A stretch of 64,000 nucleotides of DNA from Nannocystis bainbridge (GCF_028368995.1 NZ_JAQNDL010000003.1:1-64000); one strand, 5' to 3'; counted from the first letter of the stretch, positions 1 through 8,668 are shown. Numbers and translations are program-made. The notes: generated by a model from the sequence alone, not told the origin.

Positions 1-231
1 CACACACCGGGGCCCGACCGGTGTTCGGCAGCCCCCGCTTCCAGCGGCGCCGGGCGTCGATTTCAGCAGTGACGGATCGCTCGCGCGTCGATCGCTCGCT
101 CCAATGGCGCTCGCGCGGGCCGCGAGCGAGCGGCGAGCGAGCGAACCCTCGACGACGCCCGCGCCGCAGCGATCGCAGCGGCCGCGCGGCGCCTCACAGT
201 GACCGCGGCGATCGGCGCCCCGTCCGCCGGC

Positions 232-762
232 TCACTCGCCGGCGCCGCTCGCCGGCTCGCTCGTGTCGTCGCCGCGCAGCGCCACCGACTCGCCGGCGAT
301 GGTGGCCCCGCCCTCGAGGCACAGCATGCGCACGCGGCCGCTGGCGACCGGGCGCCCGTCGTCGTCGCGGATCTCGACGCCCCACACCTGCGTGCGCCGG
401 CCGCGGCTCAGCGGGGTCGCGCGGGCCCGCAGCGTGCCGCCGCGGGTGCCGTGGAGGAACGAGGTCGCGTTCTCGAGGCCGACAGTCGCCTGCCCGCGCG
501 CCATCGCCGACATCGCAGCGCCCGCGCTCGCCAGCGACTCGACGATCGTCGCGTACACGCCCCCGTGGACCAGGCCGTACGGCTGCAGCAGCTGCGGCGT
601 AACGGGCACCTCGGCCTCGACCGCGTCGGCGCTGACCGCCGTGTAGGCCAGGCCGATCAGGCGGTCGAACGCGCTGCGGTGGTCGTTGAAGATCGCCAGG
701 ACCGCGGCCGGATCGCTCCGTGCCGCGACCAGCGCTGCCAGGGCCCGGCCGGCGTCGGTCAT
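232..762 (-). CDS. Hotdog-fold acyl-CoA thioesterase (PaaI-like)
   Basis: A 176-residue single-domain protein of the hotdog thioesterase superfamily, PaaI type, predicted to hydrolyse an acyl-CoA thioester in the cytoplasm; the substrate cannot be read. The family signature is PYGLVHGGV at residues 61-69 followed by the acidic helix residue Glu75. The long strands around TQVWGVEIRDDDGRPVASG fit the fold. The ATG at 762 was chosen because the open frame further upstream (to 1152) runs through a CATG repeat array and has no protein-like content. The next gene upstream is a glutathione transferase on the same strand, 197 bp away with the array between them, so one operon is doubtful. Confidence 0.8.
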   Translation of the reverse strand: MTDAGRALAALVAARSDPAAVLAIFNDHRSAFDRLIGLAYTAVSADAVEAEVPVTPQLLQPYGLVHGGVYATIVESLASAGAAMSAMARGQATVGLENATSFLHGTRGGTLRARATPLSRGRRTQVWGVEIRDDDGRPVASGRVRMLCLEGGATIAGESVALRGDDTSEPASGAGE

Positions 763-835
763 CCCCGCCACCCTACGCGCAGGGCCGGGCGCCGGCAAGG
801 CCCCGGCGCGGTCCGCGTTCATTCCGCGGATCGGG

Positions 836-930
836 CGCCATGTCCTCGGAGACATGCCCCCATGAACATGCTCGAACAGACATGCTCTTTCGAACATGCT
901 CACGCAGACATGCCCCTGCGGACATGCTCG
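836..930. repeat. Array A: 14-bp phased CATG-centred repeats
   Basis: Seven CATG tetramers start at 839, 853, 867, 881, 895, 909 and 923, exactly 14 bp apart. Six of them sit in a full RRACATGYYC decamer (AGACATGCCC, GAACATGCTC, AGACATGCTC, GAACATGCTC, AGACATGCCC, GGACATGCTC). The four bases between decamers differ each time (CCAT, GAAC, TTTC, ACGC, CTGC). Each junction reads as an interrupted dyad, TGYYC-N4-RRACA. The array lies between the thioesterase and glutathione transferase genes. Confidence 0.9.
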
Positions 931-959
931 CCAGGCAACCCCGCGGCGCGAGCGAGCGC

Positions 960-1709
960 TCAGCCGCGCGACAGCCCCGGGCGCGGCACGTCGGTGCCGA
1001 GGGTCTCGGCGCTGATCGGCGCGCCGATGGCGGCCAGGGCCTGGCGGTGCTGGGCCGGCGGGACCTTGAGCAGGGCGCGCTCGAACGCCTGCAGGCGGAC
1101 GAAGCTCGGCAGGGCCCAGGTGCGCGCCGCCAGGCCGGCGAGGCGGGGCCACCGCTCGGGGTCAGGCTCGACGCGGGCGAGGGCGGCGTTGCGCAGGAAG
1201 CTGGCGACGGCGATGTCGGCGATCGACAGCTCGCCGCAGAAGAACCCGTCCGCGGGCGCCTGCGCCTCGAGGTAGTCGAACACCGGCGGCACGTCCTCGC
1301 GGATGGTCCTCTCGATCAGCGCGGTGTCGGGCGGCTGGTTGAACACGGCCGGGCGCACCACCACCTGGGCGAACAGGCGCCACAGCAGCACCTCGCCCAT
1401 GCGCGTGTCGGCGAACTCCTCGAGCCAGCGCGCGCGGGCTCGCAGCGCCGGGGTGCGCGGCAGCAGCGGCGGCGCGGGGTGGACCTCTTCGAGGTACTCG
1501 CAGATGACGGTGGAGTCGGTGAGGGTCAGGTCGCCGTCGACGAGCACGGGGATCCGCCGCAGCGGGCTGACGGCGGAGAAGCCGTCGCCGCCGAGGAAGG
1601 GGATGATCGGGTCGATGGTGTACGCGACGCCCTTGAGGTCGAGCGCGACCAGGACCTTGCGGACGTAGGGCGAGACGTAATTGCCGACGATGTGGACCGG
1701 ACCGGGCAC
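960..1709 (-). CDS. Glutathione S-transferase family protein
   Basis: About 249 residues with the two-domain GST layout. The N-terminal thioredoxin-like half (residues 1-85) has VHIVGNYVSPYVRKV, the cis-proline segment RIPVLVDG and the glutathione-contact segment DSTVICEYL. The helical C-terminal half holds GELSIADIAVASFL, the usual N-capping box of GST helix alpha-6. It probably conjugates or reduces an electrophile with glutathione, or with another thiol if this host lacks glutathione. The GTG at 1709 is the last start before the conserved strand; no clear Shine-Dalgarno is seen. Longer frames to 1937 are possible but low in information. A perfect CTGTCC-TGCG-GGACAG dyad lies 55 bp upstream of this start. 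Confidence 0.8.
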   Translation of the reverse strand: MPGPVHIVGNYVSPYVRKVLVALDLKGVAYTIDPIIPFLGGDGFSAVSPLRRIPVLVDGDLTLTDSTVICEYLEEVHPAPPLLPRTPALRARARWLEEFADTRMGEVLLWRLFAQVVVRPAVFNQPPDTALIERTIREDVPPVFDYLEAQAPADGFFCGELSIADIAVASFLRNAALARVEPDPERWPRLAGLAARTWALPSFVRLQAFERALLKVPPAQHRQALAAIGAPISAETLGTDVPRPGLSRG

Positions 1710-1763
1710 CGGCCGACCAGACCACCGGGGCGCGGAGCTGTCAACGTCGGCCGGCGCGGGTAC

Positions 1764-1779
1764 CTGTCCTGCGGGACAG
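1764..1779. repeat. Perfect dyad CTGTCC-N4-GGACAG
   Basis: Six perfectly paired bases on each side of a 4-base centre (TGCG). It is an isolated member of the dispersed TGYYC-N4-RRACA family, placed 55 bp upstream of the glutathione transferase start, where it could act as an operator or simply be a dispersed repeat. Confidence 0.6.
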
Positions 1780-2081
1780 ATCGCAAGCGCCCGGCGCCTG
1801 GCGGCCCGCGCCGGCGTGGCAACCGGCAGCTTCGGCGTGAAAGCGCCAGTGGGTCGGCTCACGCGAGCGGCGCGCCCGCGACCGGGCGGCATCGGGGACG
1901 ATGGGCCCGTGACCGCGAGCGACCCCCACCCTCCCACGTCGGCCCAGCTGCGCGCCGCGCTCGCCAGCCTGCAGACCGCCGAGCGCGTAGCGGGGGTTCA
2001 TGCTCCGGAGTGTCGCAACGCCTCGAGACGGTGCGCGCCGTCCCGTCTCGGTCGCGCGAGGGCCCGCCCGCGTGCTCGACA

Positions 2082-2150
2082 CATCATGTTCTATCGGACA
2101 TGTCTTCAAGACCATGCCCTCTCGAACATGTTCTCCTCGCCATGAAGCTC
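2082..2150. repeat. Array B: 14-bp phased CATG-centred repeats
   Basis: CATG occurs at 2085, 2099, 2113, 2127 and 2141, exactly 14 bp apart, with decamers such as GGACATGTCT and GAACATGTTC and variable 4-base spacers (TATC, TCAA, TCTC, TCCT). Same organisation as the array at 836-930 but with different spacer bases, so it is not a recent copy of it. Confidence 0.9.
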
Positions 2151-2207
2151 TCGACGCGCTCGCGGGTCGCCCCGTCCTGAACAGCGCCGGCTCGACGCCC
2201 CCCCGGC

Positions 2208-2708
2208 TCAGCGCCGCCGCCGGCGCAGCAGCGCGAAGCCCAGCACCAGCCAGCCGGCACCGAGCCCCGCCTCGTCGATCGCGCACGAGCTCGTCGCCGG
2301 CTTCGGCGCCTCGGTCGCGGTCTTCGCGGGCTCGCTCTTGCCGCTCACGGGCGCGGGCGCAGGCGCAGGCGCGGACGTCGCCGTCTTGCCGTCCGGCGAC
2401 CAGCTCCCGGTCGCGCCCGGCGGACAGTACAGCTCCCTGCCGCTGTAGTTGCCGCCGTCGCGGCAGCGCTGCTGCAGCCCCTTGGCGGCGACGCTCGCCC
2501 TGCACTCCTCGCCGACGTGCTTCCACTCGGCCTCCGGCTGCCCCGGCATGAACGCGTAGTCGCAGAACTCGCCGGCGGGGCACTGTTCGGCCAGCGTGCA
2601 GTGGGCGTTCGGCGAGTTTGGATCGGGCGGGACATCGGCCCGCGCGAGCGCCGGGGTGAACGCGAACGCGATGGCCACGAGGGCGGCCCTGAAGCAGCGA
2701 ATGCTCAT
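2208..2708 (-). CDS. Secreted Cys-rich protein with MYXO-CTERM-like tail
   Basis: A 166-residue exported protein of unknown function. Residues 1-24 form a signal peptide (MSIRCFRAALVAIAFAFTP, then ALARA). The middle part has evenly spaced cysteines (CTLAEQCPAGEFCDYAF, EECRAS, QQRCRDGGN), suggesting disulphides. A Pro/Ala-rich linker leads to a C-terminus with a Cys, a hydrophobic stretch (GAGWLVLGFALL) and five arginines. That order of Cys, membrane helix and Arg cluster is the MYXO-CTERM sorting signal layout of myxobacteria, so surface attachment is likely. The ATG at 2708 was chosen because it begins the signal peptide. Confidence 0.75.
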   Translation of the reverse strand: MSIRCFRAALVAIAFAFTPALARADVPPDPNSPNAHCTLAEQCPAGEFCDYAFMPGQPEAEWKHVGEECRASVAAKGLQQRCRDGGNYSGRELYCPPGATGSWSPDGKTATSAPAPAPAPVSGKSEPAKTATEAPKPATSSCAIDEAGLGAGWLVLGFALLRRRRR

Positions 2709-2917
2709 GCCGGCGATGATAGCGAATTCGCGGCGGCGCGCGCACGCGCGAGGATGCGCGCCGTGGACGCCCACCGGCCCGACTCATGGCATTCGCAGAC
2801 CTCACTGCGGGCCGCGCTGGACCTCTCAGCAATTATCGAGAGCAGGCCGCGTTCACCGCCTGCTGCTCCGCGGGCCCACGCTTCCGCACGACCTCCTGCG
2901 TGATAACCTCCCCGATC

Positions 2918-4219
2918 ATGCTGGCGACCGTGCCCTTCTTGCGCTGGTCCGACGTCGATCCGGCCGGGCACGAGTTCGATCCGGAGCCGGCGCGGCGGAT
3001 CGTCGCGCGCCACGTCGAGGCTGCCGTCGCCGGGCGCGGGGCGCACTGGCGGGACACCCCGACGGACGTGCGTGACGCGCTCGTCACCACCTTCGAGCGC
3101 GAGTTCGTCGGCGAGTACGGCGCGTGGGCGTCCGGCTGGCACTGGGCCGCCAGCGAGCCCGGCGGCGGCGGACCTGTGCGCGGCTGGTGCTGCTCGCGCG
3201 ACAGCCTGTTTCGCCGCGACGACCCCGACCCGCAGGCGACCGTCGAGCGCGTCGTCGCGGCGCTGGCCGAATGGCAGCAGTTCCTCGTCGACCTCGCCGC
3301 GACCTTCGCCGACCTGTACCAAGAGACAGCCGAGTTCCCGCTCGCGGACCAGGTCGAGCGCGCCGCGGCCCGGCTCCTGCCGCTCGTCGTCGAGCGCACC
3401 GGCACCGAGGACGCCTGGTACAACACCTTCACCCGCACGCTGCTGTGGTGCCTCGAATCGTTCGGTCGCGCCGGCTCCGAGGTCGAGCGCGCGGTCGAGG
3501 GCGTCGTCGACGGGCAGTTCTCGAGCTGGTGCGCGCCGGACGAGGACGCCGCCCGCGAGGCCTGCGCCCAGCTCGGCCTGGCCGTCGCCGAAGCGGCGCG
3601 CGAGGCCTCGGCCGCGCCTCCCGACGCCCTCGCCGCCTGGCTCGAGACCCGCGTCGCCGCGTTTCGCGAGCCCCGGCGATCGCGGCGGCGCCAGCCGCTT
3701 CACCGCGACGGTCACCTGCAATTCATCGAACAGCGCGACCGCCCCCGCGACCCCGTGCGCGCCGATCGCATGCTCGCCGCGCTGACGGCCTGCCGGGCTC
3801 ACGCGCGCTCGGGCGCGCCGCTCACCTTCGCGGCGCTCGCGTCGTGGCAAGCGCTGGTGCTCGGCGTGGCGGCGCCGCAGTTCCGCACCACCGAGGCGTT
3901 CGCCCGCGGCGGCCACGTCCGCTACGGCCTGACCGACGACACGTCCGCGCGCTTCACCGCCTGCCTCGCCGAGGCCGGCTCCGACGAACTGCTGGCGGTC
4001 CGCGCCGCCCGCGTGTACCTCGACGTCTGCTTCTTCCACCCGTTCGCCGACGGCAACGCCCGCGCCGCCCGCCTCGCCCTCGATCACGTGATCACCCGCG
4101 CCGGCCTGGCTCTGCACAGCGTCGAGCCGCTGTTCGTCATCGCCCGCGACGCCCGCGACGTCCGTGGCGCCTGGTGCCTGGCGCACGCGCTCGAGCAGTT
4201 GCTCGGCGCACCCGCGTGA
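2918..4219 (+). CDS. Fic-domain protein (putative AMP transferase)
   Basis: A 433-residue protein whose C-terminal part carries an intact Fic motif, HPFADGNARAAR (consensus HPFx[D/E]GNxRxxR), including the catalytic His and the phosphate-binding loop. Fic enzymes usually transfer AMP, sometimes another phosphate-containing group, onto hydroxyl residues of target proteins. The N-terminal 250 residues are helical, Trp-rich and not recognised; they may select the target. I see no clear inhibitory (S/T)xxxE(G/N) helix in the protein and no small antitoxin gene beside it. The ATG at 2918 is preferred over frames starting at 2786 because the extra residues look non-coding. It is convergent with the propeller lipoprotein gene, 52 bp away. 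Confidence 0.8.
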   Translation: MLATVPFLRWSDVDPAGHEFDPEPARRIVARHVEAAVAGRGAHWRDTPTDVRDALVTTFEREFVGEYGAWASGWHWAASEPGGGGPVRGWCCSRDSLFRRDDPDPQATVERVVAALAEWQQFLVDLAATFADLYQETAEFPLADQVERAAARLLPLVVERTGTEDAWYNTFTRTLLWCLESFGRAGSEVERAVEGVVDGQFSSWCAPDEDAAREACAQLGLAVAEAAREASAAPPDALAAWLETRVAAFREPRRSRRRQPLHRDGHLQFIEQRDRPRDPVRADRMLAALTACRAHARSGAPLTFAALASWQALVLGVAAPQFRTTEAFARGGHVRYGLTDDTSARFTACLAEAGSDELLAVRAARVYLDVCFFHPFADGNARAARLALDHVITRAGLALHSVEPLFVIARDARDVRGAWCLAHALEQLLGAPA

Positions 4220-4271
4220 GCGCGCTGCGATGTCCTCACGCGCCCGACCCGTTTGCCGGCCGTCGTGACGA

Positions 4272-5993
4272 TCACTCGCAGCTCGACGGCAGCTCCACCG
4301 GCGCTGCTGCCAGCTTGACCGCCGCGATCGCGTTGGCGCGCTCGACCGCCGCTGCGGCCAGCGAGTTGCACTTCGACGCCGCGTCGAGCAGGCGCGCGTT
4401 GTCGGGCGCCGGCGCGCGGGTGGCCGCTTCGACGAGGTCCTGGCAGCAGCGCAGGTAGTCGATGCGGATCCCCCTGCCGCCGGGCGTCTTGGCCGGCTCG
4501 CCCGCCTGTCCCGAGCGCCAGCCGAGAGCGACCTTGCCGAGATCGCCACGGTTGTGCGGCGAGGCGCCGCGGAAGCGCGGCACCGGCGGCGGCGTCTTCG
4601 AGCCGGTCGCGAATGCCGTCAGTTGCCCGTCCTTGGCGGCCACCAGCAATTCGTGTGACCCGTCGCCGTCGACGTCGGCCACCAGCGCCGACGCCTCGAT
4701 ACCGCCGCCGACGCGGGCCAACTCGCGGCGGCCGCCGTCGGCCGAGAATGCCAGCAGCAGCCCCTTCTCGGTGCCCACGATCGCCTCGAGGCGGCCGTCG
4801 TCGTCGAGGTCCATCACCACCGCGCTGGCCGACACCCGGCCCTCGAACGCGCGCGCGGTCCGGCGCTCGGCGCCGACCAGCACCACCCCGTCCTCGTTGC
4901 TGCCCCACCACGAGGTCGGCGCCACGATCACCCCCGGCTGGCCCGCCAGCGGCACTGGCGAGGCGAACAGCCCGTCGATGCCGGCGGCGTCCTGCTGGAC
5001 CTGCGTGGCCCAGCGCGGCTCGCCGGTGGCCCCGTCGTGCACGCTGAGGTCGCCGTAGGACCACGCCGCCAGCACCTCCGGCTTGCCGTCGAGATCGAAG
5101 TCGGCGACCGTCGGCGACGCGTGGATCCCCGAATCGCGCGATTGTTGCCACAACACCTCGCCCGTCTTGCCGCGATAGGCCGTGAGGATCGCGTCGCGGG
5201 ACCCGGCGATCACGTCGTCGTGGCCGTCGCCGTCGAGGTCGGCCAGCGCCGCCGCGCCGATGTAGCCCTTGGCCCCGTATTCGTTGCTGCCGCTCTGCTT
5301 CTGCCACAGCGGCGCGCCGGTCTTGCCATTCAGCGCCCGCAACATGCCCGACTCGTCGCCGATCACCACATCGACCGCGCCGTCGCCGTCGAGGTCGCCG
5401 AGCGCCGGGGCCGGCCGCACCTTGCCGCTCGCCTTGGCCGTCCACAGCAGCTCGCCCGCCAGCGACGCCGCGACGATCTGCGCGTTGTCGGTGCCGAAGT
5501 AGACCGTCTCGCCGTCGATCGCCACGCCGCCGACGTCGCGGTCACCGCCGCCGGGCGAGGCGATCAGCCGGGTCTGCTTGCCGGTCCGCGCCTCGAGCAC
5601 GTACACGCCGTCGGTCTTCTCGTTCTTGCCGTCGAGCGAACGACCGTGGGTGCCGATCACCAGCTTGCCGTCGACCACCGCCATCGTCGTGCGGAAGGTC
5701 GTCTGCCCGACCTCCGCCTTCCACAGCACCTTCAGCGCCTCGCCCTCGACGCGGCGCACCGGCGGCGTGTGGCTCTGCTCGCCCGGGACCGCCGCAGACA
5801 CCATGAACTCGCCCGCAGGCGCCTCGGCCACCGGCGGCTCGGGCGGCGCCTTCGGCTCCGCGGGGCTCGCCTTCTCCACCGCCGGCGCGACCGGCTCGAC
5901 CACCGGCGCTTTGTCCTTCGCCGGCTCGGTCGGCGTGCAACCGACGAATGCGAGGAGGAGGCCGAGGGTGACGTGCGGTCGATCGGTCGTCAT
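4272..5993 (-). CDS. Lipoprotein with PQQ/FG-GAP beta-propeller
   Basis: A 573-residue lipoprotein. Residues 1-19 are a lipoprotein signal ending in the lipobox FVGC, followed by a Pro/Ala/Glu-rich linker of about 70 residues. The rest is a beta-propeller: outer-strand repeats of the PQQ type (GKTGAPLWQKQSG, GKTGEVLWQQ) alternate with Ca-binding-like FG-GAP loops (DLDGDGAVDVVIG, DLDGDGHDDVIAG, DVDGDGSHELLVA). The last 80 residues after the propeller contain CCQ and further cysteines. Such proteins act as extracytoplasmic binding platforms; the ligand is unknown. The start at 5993 begins the lipoprotein signal. The gene is divergent from the membrane-protein gene at 6101. Confidence 0.85.
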   Translation of the reverse strand: MTTDRPHVTLGLLLAFVGCTPTEPAKDKAPVVEPVAPAVEKASPAEPKAPPEPPVAEAPAGEFMVSAAVPGEQSHTPPVRRVEGEALKVLWKAEVGQTTFRTTMAVVDGKLVIGTHGRSLDGKNEKTDGVYVLEARTGKQTRLIASPGGGDRDVGGVAIDGETVYFGTDNAQIVAASLAGELLWTAKASGKVRPAPALGDLDGDGAVDVVIGDESGMLRALNGKTGAPLWQKQSGSNEYGAKGYIGAAALADLDGDGHDDVIAGSRDAILTAYRGKTGEVLWQQSRDSGIHASPTVADFDLDGKPEVLAAWSYGDLSVHDGATGEPRWATQVQQDAAGIDGLFASPVPLAGQPGVIVAPTSWWGSNEDGVVLVGAERRTARAFEGRVSASAVVMDLDDDGRLEAIVGTEKGLLLAFSADGGRRELARVGGGIEASALVADVDGDGSHELLVAAKDGQLTAFATGSKTPPPVPRFRGASPHNRGDLGKVALGWRSGQAGEPAKTPGGRGIRIDYLRCCQDLVEAATRAPAPDNARLLDAASKCNSLAAAAVERANAIAAVKLAAAPVELPSSCE

Positions 5994-6100
5994 ACGAGCG
6001 CGACGATACAACGCCGCCGAGCCCGGCGGGACACGAACACGAACAGGCCGATTTCGCCCGCGCGGGTGCACGCGCGGCCGCTCCGGGCCATGCTGCCGGG

Positions 6101-6787
6101 GTGGCCCCCGACGAACCCGACCTGCGTCCGGGCGGCCGGCGCTTCGCCGCGCTGGTGGCCGGCGTCGCCGCGGCCGCGCTGGTGCTGCGATACGTCGTGC
6201 TGGTGGTCGGCACCCGCGACACGCTCGGGCCGCTGCGGGCCACCGCCCGCTATTTCAGCGAGTTCAGCGTGCTCAGCGGCGGCCTCGTGGCCCTGACCGC
6301 CGGGCTCGCCGCGACCGCCTCGCAGCGCCCGCTGGCCCGCCTGCTCGCGCGTCCGGCCGCGCGCGCCGGCGTCGGCCTCTACAGCGTCGTCACCGGCGGC
6401 GCCTACTTCCTGGTCCTGCGCCACCTTTGGCGCCCGCGCGGGCTGCAGTGGTGGGCCGAGGCCGGCCTGCACTACGCCGTGCCGATCTTCTACCTGGTCT
6501 GGTGGACATGTTCTTTGGGACATGGTCAACTGCAACGCCGCCACGTGCTGCTGTGGCTGCTGGTCCCGCTGGCCCACCTGGTGTGGACAATCGCCCTCGG
6601 CGTCCAGGCCGGCGAATGCCCCTACCCCTTCCTCGACGTCGGCGCCCTCGGCGTCGCCGCCGTCGCCCGCAACGCCCTCCTCGTGCTCGGCGTGTTCGCG
6701 GCCGGCGGGCTCGCGGCGCTGCGGGTCGACCGGGCGTTCGCCCGCCGCGAGGGCCCCATCCGCCCGCGCGTGGCCGCCTCGCGCTGA
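6101..6787 (+). CDS. Pr6Pr-family integral membrane protein
   Basis: A 228-residue membrane protein with about six hydrophobic segments. It matches the Pr6Pr family pattern: YFSEFSVLSGGLVAL in the second helix region, GLYSVVTGGAYFLVL, HYAVPIFYLVWW and the C-terminal CPYPFLDV motif. The biochemical role of the family is unknown to me. A GTG at 6101 is used; an ATG 11 bp upstream is in another frame. Two CATG decamers of the 14-bp repeat family (6507 and 6521) lie inside the gene, encoding the loop WTCSLGHGQ, and do not break the frame. Confidence 0.7.
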   Translation: MAPDEPDLRPGGRRFAALVAGVAAAALVLRYVVLVVGTRDTLGPLRATARYFSEFSVLSGGLVALTAGLAATASQRPLARLLARPAARAGVGLYSVVTGGAYFLVLRHLWRPRGLQWWAEAGLHYAVPIFYLVWWTCSLGHGQLQRRHVLLWLLVPLAHLVWTIALGVQAGECPYPFLDVGALGVAAVARNALLVLGVFAAGGLAALRVDRAFARREGPIRPRVAASR

Positions 6788-6803
6788 CGGCGAACGCGCG
6801 CCC

Positions 6804-6899
6804 GCGCTCGCTGTCCTCGCGCTCGCTGTCCTCGTGCTCCGCTGTCCTCGCGCTCCGCTGTCCTCGCGCTCCGCTGACCTCTCGCTCCGCTATCCTCGG
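6804..6899. repeat. 15/16-bp tandem repeat upstream of the cobalamin-binding-like gene
   Basis: Six head-to-tail copies of roughly GCGCTCCGCTGTCCTC (two 15-mers, then 16-mers), ending four bases before the ATG at 6903. The repeat occupies the whole leader of that gene, so it must include or replace any ribosome-binding site. Confidence 0.75.
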
Positions 6900-6902
6900 C
6901 GC

Positions 6903-7808
6903 ATGCGCTCGCCCCGGATCGCGTGCCTCGTCCCCGCCGCCACCGACCTGGCCGCCAGCCTGGGCCTCGAGGTCGTCGGCGTGTCGCACGAATGCGACCA
7001 CCCGATCGCGCGCGGCCTGCCGGTGCTGACGCGCAGCCGGATCGCCGCCATGCACCCGCAGGGCCCGGGTCCGGCGGAGATCGATCTGCAAGTCAGCGCC
7101 GCGGTGGCCGCGGGCGAGCCGCTGTACCAGGTCGACCGCGAGGCCCTGGCCCGCCTGGCGCCCGACCTGGTGCTGTCGCAGTCGATCTGCGACGTCTGTG
7201 CCGCGCGCGCGGACGGCTGCGATCTGCCGGCGGGGGCGCGGCTCGTCGAGCTCGCGGCGACCAGCCTCGTCGGGCTCGCCGACGACGTGCGGGCCGTGGC
7301 CGCGGCCGCCGGCGTGCCCGCGCGCGGCGAGGCCGTCCTCGCCGACATCGCCGCCCACCACGCCGCGCTGGTCCGTCCGCTCGAGCGACCGCGCGTGCTG
7401 GCCCTCGAATGGGGCCACCCGCCGTTCCTCGGCGGCCACTGGGTGCCCGAATTGGTGGCGCTGGCCGGCGGTGAGCACCTGCTCTCCGGGCCAGGTCAGC
7501 CGTCGCGCCGCGCCGCGTGGCCCGAGATCGCGGCTGCCGACCCAGACATCGTCGTGTTCATGCCGTGCGGCTACGACCTCGCCGCGGCCGCGGCCGAGGC
7601 CGCCGAGCTGTGCCAGCGCTCGCCGCTCGGCGAGCTCCGCTGCGTCCGCGACGGTCAGCTGTGGGCGGTCGACGCTGTCGATCTGTTCAGCCGCTGCACG
7701 CCGCAGAGCGTGATCGACGGGGCCGCCGTGCTGGCCGCGCTGTTTCGGGGTGACGAGCCCCCGATCGTTTGGGCCTGTCGCATCGAATCGACGCCCGCGC
7801 TCTCATGA
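6903..7808 (+). CDS. Cobalamin-binding / ABC substrate-binding-like protein (BtuF-type fold)
   Basis: A 301-residue member of the helical-backbone metal receptor (BtuF/TroA-like) family. Typical features are the opening RIACLVPAATDLAASLGL, the segment VGVSHECDHP, PVLTRSRI, and the cysteine box SQSICDVCAARADGC found in the cytoplasmic 'cobalamin-binding protein' subgroup. There is no signal peptide, as is usual for that subgroup, so its role in B12 salvage rather than periplasmic capture is uncertain. The ATG at 6903 directly precedes the conserved first strand. The 115-bp leader is a tandem repeat, and I see no cobalamin riboswitch in it. Confidence 0.75.
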   Translation: MRSPRIACLVPAATDLAASLGLEVVGVSHECDHPIARGLPVLTRSRIAAMHPQGPGPAEIDLQVSAAVAAGEPLYQVDREALARLAPDLVLSQSICDVCAARADGCDLPAGARLVELAATSLVGLADDVRAVAAAAGVPARGEAVLADIAAHHAALVRPLERPRVLALEWGHPPFLGGHWVPELVALAGGEHLLSGPGQPSRRAAWPEIAAADPDIVVFMPCGYDLAAAAAEAAELCQRSPLGELRCVRDGQLWAVDAVDLFSRCTPQSVIDGAAVLAALFRGDEPPIVWACRIESTPALS

Positions 7809-7870
7809 ATCACGACACCCGCGATTCATGGCAGTGTTCATCGCGATCGCCGTCGCGTAGCGTGCCGGCG

Positions 7871-8620
7871 ATGCGCACCGCAGCCATTCTCGTAAGCATC
7901 TCCCTCGCGCTCGCCTGCGGCGCGGAGGCCGGCAAGGCCGGCGAAAAGAAGGTCGAGGCGGCCCCGGCGCCCGAGGTCAAGGCGCCCGAGGTCAAGGCGC
8001 CCGAGGTCCCGGCCGAGGCCAAGCCTACGCCGCTGCACCTCGACATCAGCCACGACAAGTCGGGCGTGCTGGCACGCGCGGCGTCGACGCTCGAGACCTC
8101 CGAGGCGGTCACGAACCCGGCGCTCAAGGAGCACCTGGCCGGGCTGTCGCACCACGCCGAGAAGGGCCCGACCAACGAGGCCCTGTGCGCGCACATGAGC
8201 AAGCTGCTGGCCGACAAGGCCCCGCCGGCGGTCGACTGCATCCACGCGCTCGAGCATCAGCGGGTCCACGTCGGCCCCGAGATCTTCGCCGAGGTGGCGC
8301 AGTGCGTGGTCGAGGCGCAGACGCGCGACGCGCTGCTGCGCTGCGAGGACGCCGAGAAGGAGGCCGAGCGCGAGCTGCACGTCAAGAAGCACGGCTCCGG
8401 CGTCGAGCCCGAGACGTGCACCAAGCTGTTCACGCACTTCGAGAAGCTGGCGATGGCCGACGCCGGCGACCAGGCCAGGGCGGTCGAGGAAATTTTGGAG
8501 GAGGTGCGCGCCGACATCCTCGAGGCGTGCGCCGAACAAGGCACGCGCGCCGAGGTCGACTGCGCCCTCAACGCCAAGGACATGCAGGCCCTCGGCGCCT
8601 GCCAGTCCGACATTCTTTAA
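7871..8620 (+). CDS. Lipoprotein, charged helical, unknown function
   Basis: A 249-residue lipoprotein. The signal MRTAAILVSISLALAC ends in a lipobox (LALAC), followed by a linker with the repeated unit EVKAPEVKAPEV. The mature part is rich in Glu, Lys and Ala, predicted helical, and has regularly placed cysteines (ALCAHMSKLL, VDCIHAL, AQCVVEA, LLRCEDAEK, ETCTKLF, EACAEQG, VDCALN, GACQSD), which suggests disulphide-braced helical hairpins. I do not recognise a family. The ATG at 7871 was chosen because it begins the lipoprotein signal. A strong stem-loop lies 13 bp after the stop codon. Confidence 0.75.
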   Translation: MRTAAILVSISLALACGAEAGKAGEKKVEAAPAPEVKAPEVKAPEVPAEAKPTPLHLDISHDKSGVLARAASTLETSEAVTNPALKEHLAGLSHHAEKGPTNEALCAHMSKLLADKAPPAVDCIHALEHQRVHVGPEIFAEVAQCVVEAQTRDALLRCEDAEKEAERELHVKKHGSGVEPETCTKLFTHFEKLAMADAGDQARAVEEILEEVRADILEACAEQGTRAEVDCALNAKDMQALGACQSDIL

Positions 8621-8633
8621 TAAAAAGTGTGCC

Positions 8634-8668
8634 GGCAATCGCGGCACCACCGGGGCGCCGCGATTGCC
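8634..8668. terminator. Stem-loop terminator after the 7871 lipoprotein gene
   Basis: A perfect 12-bp stem, GGCAATCGCGGC paired with GCCGCGATTGCC, around an 11-base loop. An A-run lies just before the left arm, so the element also reads as a classical stem plus T-run on the minus strand and may stop transcription from both sides. The stem core is shared with the element at 40666-40714. Confidence 0.7.

Larger units (their letters stand above)
1710..2207. other. Gene-free stretch with repeat array B
   Basis: This 498-bp stretch lies between two minus-strand genes. It holds the dyad at 1764-1779 and repeat array B at 2082-2150. A short coding-like run starts at a GTG at 1909 on the plus strand but dissolves into the array; it could be a gene remnant. 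No other gene is supported. Confidence 0.5.

Noticed and set aside
1..231. A gene entering from the left edge
   Set aside because: Frames across the first 231 bases are simple CGCTCG-rich sequence with no protein-like content on either strand.
1909..2145. Short plus-strand gene starting at a GTG with a helical N-terminus
   Set aside because: Only the first 35 codons look protein-like; the rest runs through the CATG array. It may be a remnant but cannot be called a gene.
2705..4549. A 614-codon minus-strand frame opposite the Fic gene
   Set aside because: The composition is typical of antisense to GC-rich genes, while the Fic motif on the plus strand is unmistakable.
6788..6902. Cobalamin riboswitch upstream of the cobalamin-binding-like gene
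   Set aside because: The leader is only 115 bp and consists of 15/16-bp tandem repeats; no B12-box-like sequence is present.
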